Source of the DNA: Erigeron canadensis
Lineage: Eukaryota; Streptophyta; Magnoliopsida; Asterales; Asteraceae
Direction of reading: 5' to 3'
Assembly: GCF_010389155.1 (NCBI RefSeq)
Contig: NC_057769.1
Coordinates: forward strand, 186,001 to 250,000
Length of the DNA: 64,000 nt
The position numbers and the translations under genes were made by a program. The notes below the pieces were generated by a model that was not told the origin of the DNA, searched no databases, and saw only the letters and a list, made by a program, of their open reading frames with translations. Shown here piece after piece: positions 23,882-34,177 of this stretch (position 1 is the stretch's first letter; each line of letters starts with the position of its first letter).

Positions 23882-26041
23882 TGTAACACCCTACTTTATG
23901 AAAATGTGGATTTCAATTTTTTTTTAACTTTAAACAAAACTCCGTTAACAAAATGCGGAAGCGGCGTTTAAAAATCCCATCTGATTCCTAACGGAATCAA
24001 TAATACATAATAAATGTCTGAAAAGGTGTTACCGACAGTATCATCACAATAATCAAACTGAAATCCACAATCAACTAATAAAATACCCAACATAGTAATG
24101 GCCAACTGGCTAAGTAAATGTCTACTTAAATTATTCAACTATGGGTAACTAAAGCTAACATCCATAAGCTTCAATAAAAGCTATCCATCTCACAAGCAAG
24201 CTACCAAGCCACTGATCAACGTCTAACCTGAGGTCACAACACATTTCCACAAAACACAAGTGTCAGCTTAAAAAGTCGAGTAAGATAATAGGTTAGTACA
24301 AAACATGGATTGCCAATTAAAACATTTCACAAGAAATCATCTCACACATATGTATAGGCACAACACATACACATCCACAAAATCACACATAAAAGAGTTC
24401 ATCAATCCTATAATGTGTCTAACAATCCTCAATAATCCACTTAATAATTCCACATTTATCCACTTTGATCCACTTTAGGTTATGCCAATTATTTACAACT
24501 TTAAAGGTTTTGTGTGAAGGCGGTCACAAAACCTCACAAGGAAACCTTACACCCGACGTGATGGGTCGACCTAACAGTGGTCCATCGTTGTCGTTACGGA
24601 TAGGCATAACCATATCCACAAGTAATTCGTTACACACTAATGGTCAACCATGTCACCCGGAAATACTCTACCACTTTAGGTTGTGTCTCACGAGACCATG
24701 TACAATACCTCCGAGTGATCCACTTTGCACGTTAGCCTAAAAGACTAAATGTGGGTTAAGCTTAACTCTTTTCCACTTTGGTGCTCGAGACTTTACACAC
24801 TTTATAATGTCCACATAAATCCACTTTATATACTTTAATCCACTTTGTCTACTTTAAACCAATTTATCACATTAGGTCCCTTAATGTGCACGCAACATAA
24901 ATCATGTCTAGTGTACTATGTGTACAAGTCCACAAATATCCACAATATCACAATGACAAACAATTATAGTCCACGTTATCACAATATAGCTCTGAACTAC
25001 TAAGCATGCATAAATAATGTCATTTATAAACTATTTTAACTCATAATATCACAATAAAGATTATAACTATTAAGCATGCATAAACAATACCCCAATCACC
25101 CCCCATATATATCTCATATCCAAGATATGCATGAGATATTTTAAACATCATAGAAGGGGAATAATTATCAAATCTATGTTTTGTTGTGTCCCTCATGTGT
25201 CAAAAAGTAAGTTATCGTACCTGAATGAAACGCACATCAATTGGATAATTTACAATTCTTGATAGTATCTTCGACATCCTTCTTTTCTTCTTTTTGTTGC
25301 TCCACCGCAAGATACGAAACCCATTTTATTTTGGTTATTGTTCGAATAAGGATTCAGAAACAACGAAGTTCGCTTCTTTTTGATGGCTGACAAATTTCTT
25401 ACAAATTAAGAAGAACAAGAGGTTTCTTAATAATAATAATTATTGGCTAGATTTGTGAATGACACAAAACAATTCATTTTGTAACTTTGAATTCGGCGGC
25501 TAACATTACAAGAAATCAAGATAGATTTATTTTTTTATTGTTTATATTGATTAGCTGCTAACATTATAAATTGAAGAAAGTATATACATTAGTTGCGGCT
25601 CTCTTTATTTTGGGGGTTTTTGGCTGAAGAAGTAATTAACTAGGAAAAACGAAGCAATATATCTTTTTAAAATTAGGGTTTAGGATAGTATAATTAGATG
25701 TTGGGTTTTCTTAACTTCATACATAGACCTCCTTGACATAGTGAAATGTATTTTAACTTTAATTCAGGACTAAACAATTTAACAGGGATACTCATGACAT
25801 TAATACTACATAAATGACACACATTATTCTAATTTATAATTACCACAAATTTATCCCTGTAAAACACATAATAATTGACACCACAATTATCAACTTATTA
25901 ATTAGATATGTGATACCCACATAAAACACAATAGTTATTCTCACAGTAATTATCTCCATCTATTATAAAACTACTAAACGGAAGACCAACTTGACTAATT
26001 GTTAAAGTCAACAAATATACTAAAAAGTTTGGGATGTTACA
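23882..26041. mobile_element. Solo LTR, Tekay/Del-like, 2160 bp
   Basis: Begins TGTAACACCC and ends GGGATGTTACA, the ends typical of Tekay-type chromovirus LTRs, and is flanked by the perfect 5-bp target duplication GTATG (23877-23881 and 26042-26046). It splits relic 1 between ISPFAGM and GVTSF. No internal domain of a retrotransposon is present, so it is a solo LTR. It is AT-rich with many CCACTTT/TCCACA repeats; no gene inside. Confidence 0.85.
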
Positions 26042-26359
26042 GTATGGGGGTGACTTCCTTTGCACCCAGGAAAGCCTTGCACAATATCGGGGAGAAGAAA
26101 AAAAGGAAGTATGCATCCAAATGTGAGGATAACGGATACAAGTTCATATCACTCCCTTTCTCTACCTTCGTCCTTCGGGAAATTCGATAAGGAGGCTTTA
26201 GACACATTTTCACGTATTAAGTCTATTTCCACTAATCACTCTTATAATGTTAAAAGTTGTACTTATATCTTTCATAGAATATGTTTTTCTATTCAAAAAG
26301 AAGTGAGAACGCAACTTGTATCAAGCCTTACATCCAACTTCATGTAAAAAATATTTTAT

Positions 26360-28361
26360 ATTTTCTGAGGAGTTAGTCGCTTCTATCACCAAAGTTGTTA
26401 ATCTTTTTCCCAATGGTAAATGCCCCAGGGCCTTAGGTGAGTATATTTCTACTCTGCTAGTGCCCCTCTCACCCCGCTAAACAAGTTCGGGGGAGGTATT
26501 CGTCCTATTGCTATCAGGACTGTTTGGAGGTGTTTAGTTTCCAAGATTTGTGCTTTGGATGATTACTCAAATGATCTACAGTTCGGTGTTGGGGTATCTG
26601 GAAGAGGAGAGGCTATTCATCATGCCGTGAATCGATTAATTGAGGATCGTGGGGTTGATATGGGTCTTTCAATGTTGTTAGTAGATTTCAAGAATGCCTT
26701 CAATTTGGTGGATCAGTCTGTTATGCTACATGAGGTGCGCCTTCGTTGCCCCGCTATTTCACGCTGGGTGGAATTTTGTTACTCCAGCCCAGCAAGATTA
26801 TATTATGGCGAACATACCTTATGGTCGCACCAAGGTGTGCAACAAGGTGATCCCCTTGGACCCCTACTCTTTGCCTTAGTGTTACATCCTTTGGTATGCA
26901 AGATTAGAGATTCCTTTAGCCTTTCTTTTCATGCTTGGTATCTGGATGATGGGTTTATTATTGGAGATATTTTGGTCATGGGGAAGGTTTTAGAGCTTAT
27001 TATGGTGGATGGACCGTGTTATGGCTTGCACCTCAATTTTGATAAAACTGAGGGTTTTTTGGCCAAAGGAAGATCCTAGAAGTAGGATTGTTGGTGTTTT
27101 TTCCCCATAATATTGCACGACCTTTGCTTGGTTTTAAATTACTGGGTGGACCTGCTAGCGCAAACTTTAATTTTAGTAATGAGCTCGTTATGAAAAGGGT
27201 CATTAAAACCATTGAGCTTATGGATTTTGTTGCTACTTTGTGCATGCACCGGTATTTCCAAGTTATATTTTGCTATGCCCACATGTTCTCCCTCGATCTT
27301 TGAGTGTGCTCAGAGTTCATTTGATGGGGCGCTACGCACTTTTTTGGAACCTAGTCTGCTACTGGTTCTGGTTTTGGTGATTGGCATTGGAGGCTTGCCA
27401 CCCTACCCTTTGCATTTGGTGGGCTTGGGGTTTACTCTTCAGGTGATGTCTTGAATTATGCATTCCTTGCGTCTAGACTCCACTCGGCCAATTTGCAGAC
27501 TAAGCTACTTCCACATTTTGGAATTGAAACTTCTGGGCCTCGAAACTCATGAAAAAACTGACAGATATATATTTAACACGTGTTACCCAAATGGCGGAAT
27601 CCTCTTTTTCCTTATCCTCCTGACATAAGGCATTGTGGAAATCTCAAATGGAGGAGTGCACTTCGGATTGGCTTAGGGTAGTTCCAATATCGGGACTGGG
27701 GCAGACTATGAATGCTACGACCTATCGGTTTGTTCTATGTTATCGGCTAGGTATTCCCCTATTTACGGTTCAAACGTCGTGCTCAGTTTGTTCCAAGGTA
27801 TTTCCAAGGGATATTTATAGGGACCATGCTTTATTTTTGATATTAAACATTGGCATAATGTGGTACATAACACCCTTGTTGACATCTGTTCCCGATATGG
27901 GGTTTCAGCTCGTAAAGAAGTTGATATCGGACTTGACGGAGGAAAAGACACCCATTTGCGTCCAGCTGATATATTGCTTTATTGTTGGGACGAGGGGCTT
28001 TACGAAAGTGTCGACTTGACGAGGTCATCGCCCTTGACACAAACTGGGTTGGTTGATTTTGTGTCCAGTCATGCGGTGATTGAGGTTGCACAACGTAAAC
28101 GTGTCAAATATGAGGCTAAGTGTGTGGATATTGGATATGGGTTTCTCCCTTTCTCATTCTCTTCCTTAGGGGAACTTGAGAAGGATGTAGTAACCTTACC
28201 AAAGCGAATTTGAAGGTTCTCTGCGGCTCAAGACATTGGTGCACGTGCTACAACTCATATATTTAGTAGGATTAGTTTTGCTATTGCTATGAGTGGGGAC
28301 CCATATAGTATCTCGGCTTACCACTAATTTCATGTAAACCCACAAATTTCTAATAAAAGTG
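26360..28361 (+). pseudogene. Relic 2 of the same non-LTR RT family: RT plus zinc and endonuclease region
   Basis: Non-LTR reverse transcriptase, 5'-truncated. The longest frame (26555-27079) carries RT motifs: LLVDFKNAFNLVD (motif A Asp), QQGDPLGPLLFAL, and AWYLDDGFIIGD, where YLDD is the catalytic box. Frameshifted pieces continue: KLLGGPASANFNFSNEL; TGISKLYFAMPTCSP; GDWHWRLATLPFAFGGLG; SQMEECTSDWLRVVPISG. Near 27780 is a Cys/His region, CSVC..(11)..H. Then 27860-28213 carries HNTLVDICSRYGVSARKE and LRPADILLYCWDEGL followed by SVDLT. RPAD then 14 residues then D fits the restriction-like endonuclease motif of R2-type non-LTR elements. It ends in a (TAA)n tail, as some LINEs do. It begins within 20 bp of the end of relic 1. 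Confidence 0.78.
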
Positions 28362-28430
<69 letters not shown>

Positions 28431-28431
28431 T
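28362..28431 (+). repeat. (TAA)n microsatellite, probable LINE tail
   Basis: About 23 uninterrupted AAT/TAA units immediately after the C-terminal end of relic 2. Simple-repeat tails are found on several LINE clades. Confidence 0.9.
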
Positions 28432-28474
28432 ATTTTTATGTATAGAAATCATTCTATATATATATATATATAAA

Positions 28475-29577
28475 TCCCGTGTATCATTTTTCATGCAGCC
28501 ACTGTTTTTGACAAATATAGTCCATGTCGTTAAGTTTGTTGCAACAATGGTCCCCTTCAGCTAACGGCTGTTAACTTTTTTCTCAAAATAGTCCTCATCG
28601 TCAAATATTTTGTAATAATGGTCCTCATCAGCTAATGATCATTTATGTTCTATTAAGGTGTTTAACGGGAGTTACAAAAGATGCTCACATTTTAAACTTT
28701 AATATTTCTAACTTTTGCCACAAAAGTTTCATTCTCTAAACTTTTTACCACAAAACTTTAGTGCTTTTTTTGCTTTTCCTTTTCAAACTTTCGACTTGCA
28801 AGTTTCATTTTTCTTATTTTTCACCACATAACTTTTTAATTTTTGTCAACAAAGTTTCACATTCTTACTTTTTGTCACATAGTTCAATTTCTTTTACTTT
28901 TGGCACGAAAGTTCTATTTTGTTTACTTTTTCTAACTTTTTCCACGAAACATTTTCTTTACTTTTTATCACATATATTTAATAAAGTTTTCACCCTTTTA
29001 CTTTTTGTTACATCACTTTCATTTCTCTTAGTTTTTGCACGGCAGTTTTCTTTTATTTACTTTTTATATTTTATTTTTTTCAGTTTTTGCACGAAAGTTT
29101 CGTTTTTGTTACTTTTTTAATTCTAAATTTAGACACAAAAGTTTCATCTTCTTTACTTTTTACTACATAACTTTCCGATTTATAACTTTTGTCAAAGAAG
29201 TTTCATTTTCTTAACTTTTTAGCACATAGTTTTAGGTTTTTCAAGTTCAGCCACCAAAGTTTTGTTTTTTTACTTTTTACCATATAACCTTGAGTTTTCG
29301 CCACATAACTTTCGATTTTATAACTTTTGGCATGGAAGTTTTTTTTTCGTTGCTTTTTATGATTTTCTTTTTTTAACTTTCGACACGAAAGTTTCATTTT
29401 CCTTATTTTTCACCACTTTTGGATTTTTAACTTTTGTCAACAGAGTCTCATATTCTTAACTTTTTACTACATAAATTTAACTTTTTCAACTTCAGCCACG
29501 AAAGTTTCATTTTCTTTCCTTTGTATGTTTTACGTAGCGTTATCTGTCCCGGGGCAACACCCGGGTTAAAATACTAG
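28475..29577 (+). mobile_element. Helitron-like element with internal degenerate repeats
   Basis: The 3' end is textbook: a perfect hairpin made of CCCGGG, a loop GCAACA and CCCGGG (29548-29565), then TTAAAATA and CTAG (29574-29577), followed by T. The proposed 5' end is TCCCGTGTATC after an A at 28475. The interior is a degenerate array of ACTTT-TTACCAC-AAAGTTTCATTTT-type units of roughly 60-100 bp, which gives long but meaningless open frames. No Rep/helicase, so non-autonomous. The same family seems present on the minus strand at 62161. Confidence 0.65.
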
Positions 29578-31378
29578 TTGAAAAGAACAACAACGTATTT
29601 TTCACAACAATGGACGTTTTAACTTAAATCATGTAATTGTATTCACGTATTAATAGAATAATTTGTACATATATTAATATCTAGAAGAAATTGATAGCAT
29701 TTGATCATATTTATTTTTCAAACTACACATTTCGAAAATAAATGCTACTGATTGTTTTAAATAATTAGATATTTATTTGAATTTTATAGGCATTATCAAG
29801 TTTGAAAACATAAAATGGTTTAGTGTTAAAGAGGTTCATTTCCTTAAAAAAATATATATCCGGGTACGAGTTTTACCCTAAACATATTTAAGGGTGACCA
29901 AAGTTACTAATTTAATTTTTACTTATGATGGGTCGAGTTGAGTTTTTTCATTGAGGAATTTAAATTAAACATCTATTCGGCAAGAGGCCTTTCTAAGCTA
30001 GACCTTCAAATATTTGCGAGTAATATATTCACACCTTTAGTAAAAAACTATAATTTGCCATTCATGCATATTATGCCAAAACATATTCGATCTCATCATC
30101 AGCTATATTGTTGTGTAAACATAGAACCAAAATTGTTATCGTTTAAATTACTTACCCATTAACGCCATTATAGTCGTACAACGCATGGATGAAAAGCTGA
30201 TATATATGACCAAAAGGGTGAAGACCCTTTCATCATGTTACCATATGAACCCACACATGAAAGCTGCAAGTTGTAAGTTGTTAATTTGCCAAAAGCAAGT
30301 GAAAAACTATATATATATATATATATTGTGATCCATGAAAATTGTGTTTCGTTGGCATGAGTTCTGTACGGTGTGCATTTTGTGTACCAACTACCAAGAC
30401 AGTTACACAAAAGGTTCTCACTCATTTACCCTCTTTCGAAAAGCTGGCATGTATAGATGAACGTGGCCCCTGTATGCCTTATCATTTTTACAATATCTGA
30501 GTAGTAAAGCACAAAGATCTTAAATTGACCGTTCAAATACGAATGCTTGGTTGAAATAAATTGAAAAATCTCGTTTGAAACACCAAAAAATGACTGTCAT
30601 CAACTAGACGTACAGAAGCGCGCAACAACCTAATTAATTACTTTTTACATGATAAGAAATATGTGTTAGATGAGATAAACGTTTAATTAGTAGACCATTA
30701 TATATTTCAAATTATAGTGTATATGAAATAACTTCATTTATTATAATGGAAGTAGTGCATATACACATAGACATACAAAGCGCTTCTTGATAGATAGTAT
30801 TTTGGTTTGAAGACAAGATAGATTTAGAATAGCCTGCAGCCCTGCTGCTAAGAAGATATTATTCATATATAGAAACCACCGTCCAGATGATGTTTCTTAT
30901 AATTATTACTGTAGTGTATTTTGGAGGATAACTCATCAGCTCCTTTGTTGTACGTCTCTTTTGGTGGCTAAACCACAGATGGATGGATGGATGGATGGAT
31001 GGTGGCGTGGCATGGGTCCTGCTGCTAATTCCTAAAAGCAGGTCGAGTGTGTGTGGGATGGAGCCCTTCCCAGCTAAGCAATAATCATGAGAACCAGCCA
31101 GCCCTTGTGTAGTAGGGTATGCCACCATTCAATTCCATTATCCTCAAATATCTAAATGGGACCTTTGCTTCAACCATGATATATTCATTTTATTATATGA
31201 TACTCAAGAGTAGTATATAGGGAGGTGATATCTATACCACAAGTTTTGATATATCTACCATTATTATGTATTACTGACTTATACAGTTAGTTATAAAACT
31301 TGTACAATGTGGTAGATGAATCAAAAACTGTGGTACGTTTATCATTTTCCGTAGTAAAAAGATTGGGTATTGTAAAAC
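29578..31378. other. Non-coding region with a (GGAT)n run at 30979-31002
   Basis: AT-rich; no reading frame with recognisable similarity. A (TGGA)n tetranucleotide run occurs near 30980 and a (TA)n run near 30310. I looked for a microRNA precursor around 30960-31080 and found none I recognise. Confidence 0.5.
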
Positions 31379-31800
31379 AAGTATTAAAGTAAAATCTTTA
31401 ATGTCTCTTATATCTTTCAGCAAAATGTTGGTCACGGGTTCGAAACCTTTGAAAGACATATTGGGAAGTTCTTGTCAATGAGGGGGAGCATGGGGGTTTT
31501 TCTCTAGCATTTAGCTGGTTTCCTTCAGAACGGTAGTGAGACTTCCACTACCAGTCATGCCCTCGGATTGACTGTGCTGATGACGTGGTCGATCTCTACC
31601 GGGTTGACTCCAATCACCACTGCTGTTAAAAAAAAGTATTAAATTAAAACAAATAAAATAAGATCTTGACCCTTAAATCATAATTAAATTGATCCACGAA
31701 GATTCACGAATCAATTTATGCACGATGATTTTCATAATGCACGATAACTTTCAGTGAATAAAAACCTATTTTCTTATTTGTTTTATATTAATACTTGTTT
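31367..31800. mobile_element. Foldback MITE, family F, copy 1, split by a SINE
   Basis: Left end TGTAAAACAAGTATTAAAGTAAAA, right end ATTAATACTTGTTTTATTTTACC, its complement. The middle matches copy 2 at 31930-32097 (AAGATCTTGACCCTTA, GAAGATTCACGAA, TCAGTGAA.AAAA). A SINE sits in its left arm. Confidence 0.65.
31395..31633 (+). mobile_element. SINE, family S2, copy 1
   Basis: tRNA-derived head with B box GGGTTCGAAAC near 31437, body GCATGGGGGTTTTTCTCTAG..GGTAGTGAGACTTCCACT..GATGACGTGGTCGAT, and an oligo-A end. Flanked by a 16-bp target duplication, AAGTATTAAAGTAAAA (31379-31394) and AAGTATTAAATTAAAA (31634-31649), one mismatch, as expected for LINE-driven insertion. The head is shorter than in the copy at 51969. 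Confidence 0.8.
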
Positions 31801-31805
31801 TATTT

Positions 31806-31918
31806 TACCTAAGAACAGTCTTAAAATAAGAACACAGTGAGAACACTTAAAAACTACATTTTGAAGTATTAGAAGTCCATAAAACTAACATAATATATAA
31901 CCAATTATCATTATATAT
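31806..31918. mobile_element. Foldback MITE, family A, partial copy
   Basis: One arm only: TAAAATAAGAAC..GAGAACACTTAAAAACTACATTTT..AAGTCCATAAAACTAACATA..AACCAATTATCATTAT, close to the left arm at 47100-47215. Confidence 0.65.
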
Positions 31919-31929
31919 ATAAGGGGTTG

Positions 31930-32097
31930 GTATTGTAAAACAAGTATTAAAGTAAACATATAGTACAAGATCTTGACCCTTAGATTATGGTTAAATTGAT
32001 GCATGAAGATTCACGAAACAATTGATGCATGGTCATTTTCAGTGAAGAAAAACTTATTGTTTTATTTGTTTTACTTTAATACTTGTTTTTTTTTACC
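31930..32097. mobile_element. Foldback MITE, family F, copy 2
   Basis: Uninterrupted copy: left arm GTAAAACAAGTATTAAAGTAAA, right arm TTTACTTTAATACTTG, with AAGATCTTGACCCTTAGATT between. Useful as the empty-site form of copy 1. Confidence 0.7.
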
Positions 32098-32124
32098 TAA
32101 AACATATATATATATATATATACG

Positions 32125-32313
32125 AGGAATGGTAATATAACGCTGTCGGGTACCTAAGCTTAGGTTTGAAACACTCACATACTAATTTTTTAATTCATAA
32201 AATTAACGGGGGACAAACATTTATTCATTAAACAAAAAATTTTTAAAAAATTAGTATGTGAGAGGTTCCGCACATAAGCTTAGGTGCCGAACAACCTTAA
32301 TTTCACTTTTCTA
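32125..32313. mobile_element. MITE, family B, copy 1
   Basis: Inverted ends: CTGTCGGGTACCTAAGCTTAGG at the left and CTAAGCTTAGGTGCCGAACA-type at the right (32270-32295), with TTAGTATGTGAGAGGTTCC inside. The same family is at 46668-46857 and, degenerate, at 32340-32480. Lies next to a (TA)n run at 32103-32122. Confidence 0.75.
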
Positions 32314-32339
32314 TATATGTGTGTGTGTGTATGCATATA

Positions 32340-32480
32340 TAGCTTAAGGTTTATGTGGTTTTTAGACATCTAAGCTTGGGTCTAGAATCGTTTATTTCTT
32401 GTTTTTTTAATCCATAAAAAAATATGAGAACACTAAAAAAATTTAGTATGTGAAGGTTCTACATCCAAGTTTGGGGTTAT
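32340..32480. mobile_element. MITE, family B, degenerate copy
   Basis: ATCTAAGCTTGGGTCTAGAATC at the left and TTTAGTATGTGAAGGTTCTACATCCAAGTTTGG at the right follow the family B plan but are eroded. Confidence 0.5.
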
Positions 32481-32483
32481 ATA

Positions 32484-32790
32484 TCTATACTATCTAATAA
32501 AATAGATCACTCATTTTTTCCTTTAAACTTTCTACCATTGAAAAACCAAAAATACCTCTCTCATTTATTCACTAATTTAAACATCTCCATCTAATATACC
32601 TATAATACCCTTAATGAAGTAATTTACAATATATATCCCTTAACACTTAAAATAAATATACTACCACCTTCAACACCATTTATTTTTACGATCAACACTA
32701 TTGCCGCCCCCACCACCGCCCCCACTACGTCACCACCACCTCCGCCATCAGTACCCTTGTCGCCGCTGCATTGTTTGGGCATAATTCTAG
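32484..32790 (+). mobile_element. Short non-autonomous Helitron, 307 bp
   Basis: Starts TCTATACTATC after an A and ends in CTAG before a T, the Helitron insertion rule (between A and T). A GC-rich CCACC/CGCC patch and a weak GCCGCTGCATTGTTTGGGC stem precede GCATAATTCTAG. No coding sequence; the minus-strand frame across it is the GC patch. Confidence 0.65.
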
Positions 32791-33287
32791 TATATATAAA
32801 CAAAGGTGAGGTTGTCACTTACCCAACTTATGTGAAAAACCCCTTATATCTTGATTTATTAACTATGAAAAAATATTTAAATAAAAATATGTAAGAAGTT
32901 TTTTTACCTAAATTGAGTGTGTAACCCACACTCACTTTTTCCATATATATATATATATATATATATGTGCGCGCGTGCGCACGCGCGCAAATAATAAATT
33001 GAATGGGTCTCCATCTATTTAGTATATAGTCTATACCCAAAGCTTTGACAGGGGCTTGGCTCTAATTTCTTGACCACATAAACATGGTGGGTCGAATTAA
33101 GTATAGTAGGTCACCACCAAGTGTGGATGCATACATGGAGAAGTGATCATTTGTGACTCCACTCGCTACACTATACCTTGTCTAACACATAGTCTGGGAT
33201 ATCAATTACGACAATGATTTTTTAACATAAAAAATATCCTTTGTCACCCCTGTAGACTATAAATAACATATATATATATATATATAT
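32791..33287. repeat. Non-coding, with a 48-nt alternating purine-pyrimidine run at 32942-32989
   Basis: A (TA)n run continues directly into GTGCGCGCGTGCGCACGCGCGC without breaking purine-pyrimidine alternation. The GC part is also a near-perfect palindrome. A second (TA)n run is at 33268-33287. No gene. Confidence 0.8.
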
Positions 33288-33745
33288 TGAAAAATTATTT
33301 TGAGAACTTTTCAAATTAAGTTCAACCGATGATTATTCTTTACATGAAAATTGTTTTTTGATTGTTTTCTGAATAACATATGTGTAATATTGAAGTTTAT
33401 AATTCTATGGATGTATAGATTATCATCCGTTATACAATTATGTTGAGATTTGGATTCTTGATCACATGTGCACGAATATTGCTATGATTACATGTGATTG
33501 ACTTGCATACATGTGATCATAGCAATATTCGTGCACATGTGATCAATAATCCAAATCTCCACATAATTGTCTAACGGATGATAATCCATGCTCCACACAA
33601 TTATAAACTTCAAAATTACACATAAGTTATTCAGAAAACAATCAAAAAACAATTTTCATATAAAGAATAATCATCGGTTGGGCTTAATTTGAAAAGTTCT
33701 CAAAGATTATTGCAAAAAAAGAAGGTTCTCAAAATAACTTTACCC
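33288..33745. mobile_element. Foldback MITE, family D, copy 1
   Basis: Two arms of about 200 bp, nearly complementary: left TTATTTTGAGAACTTTTCAAATTAAG, CAACCGATGATTATTCTTTA, CACATGTGCACGAATATTGC; right has the reverse complement of each in mirrored order. The right arm carries an extra internal duplication (AAGGTTCTCAAAATAAC). Preceded by (TA)n. A related copy is at 53217-53897. Confidence 0.8.
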
Positions 33746-33753
33746 TATATATA

Positions 33754-33915
33754 AGTCGTGGTGGCGGTGGTTGCCGTCGCCGGAGAATCATGGTGGTGGT
33801 TGGAGATGATGGTGGTAACGGTGGTTGTAGAACTTACACATGTGTAAGTCGTGGTGACGGTGGTTGCCGTCGCCGGAGGATCATGGTGGTGGTCGGAGAT
33901 GGTGGTGGTGCTGGT
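33754..33915. repeat. Two direct repeats, GC-rich
   Basis: GTCGTGGTGGCGGTGGTTGC and CCGTCGCCGGAGAATCATGG at 33754-33822 recur at 33847-33915, separated by AACTTACACATGTGTAAGTC. The same blocks (GCCGGAGGATCATGGTGGTGG, ACACATGTGTAAG) form the interior of MITE family C at 52416-52940. Confidence 0.75.
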
Positions 33916-33929
33916 AAGTTACATGTCCC

Positions 33930-34177
33930 TAAGGGTCCGTAATTTAATAACATTTTTTGGTCTCTAAACAAAGTTAGTGACGGACCTTTAGTGACGAAAA
34001 GTGACCATTTTTTTTTTGTTTAGAGACCAAAAAATGTTATTTTTGGCCACTAATTTTGTTTAGTGGCCAAATTTAGTGACCACTTTTTCTTAATGATAAA
34101 TAAATAATATTGTTAGTGACCAAATTTTAGTTGTCACTAAATAAAGTCGTTAGTAATCGACATTTTTCTTGTATTGT
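33930..34177. mobile_element. CACTA-like terminal fragment
   Basis: Contains repeated subterminal units TTAGTGACCAAATTT / AGTGACGGACC in both orientations and ends ACATTTTTCTTGTATTG. A typical CACTA end on this strand would be TTTTTCTTGTAGTG, so the last bases look mutated. Only one end is visible. Confidence 0.5.

Larger units (their letters stand above)
22095..26345 (+). pseudogene. Relic 1 of a non-LTR RT element: C-terminal half with restriction-like endonuclease region
   Basis: Coding pieces run in order through several frames and three insertions. 22095-22476 (LEKVVTA*GPGFGDWQWRL, then FQHALDAFKSRCNGDV, ending YSL); 23160-23476 (SPR, GKRMNHRQFHCVL, a Cys/His region SCNVHRINQ..EDHAVHC, EKFRHNLVLDTLVDI); 23752-23881 (GFLSEDGKYLRHADLLLF, GKDVCLDVMCISPF); 26042-26345 (GVTSFAPRKALHN, KKRKYASKCEDNGYKFI, ending TSNFM and a stop). 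The segment RHAD..(14 residues)..D resembles the (R/K)PD-X12-14-D/E motif of restriction-like endonucleases in R2-type elements. The RT domain itself is missing here. Frameshifts and stops mean it cannot be functional. Confidence 0.7.

Noticed and set aside
28761..29120. 119-codon Phe/Leu-rich frame resembling a membrane protein
   Set aside because: Product of the degenerate ACTTT/TTTTC array of the Helitron-like element; hydrophobicity follows from T-richness.
29938..30162. 74-codon frame with a fairly ordinary composition
   Set aside because: No recognisable motif, no splice context and transposon-derived surroundings; not supported as a gene.
30960..31080. microRNA precursor
   Set aside because: Some stem potential, but no match that I recognise to a conserved plant microRNA.
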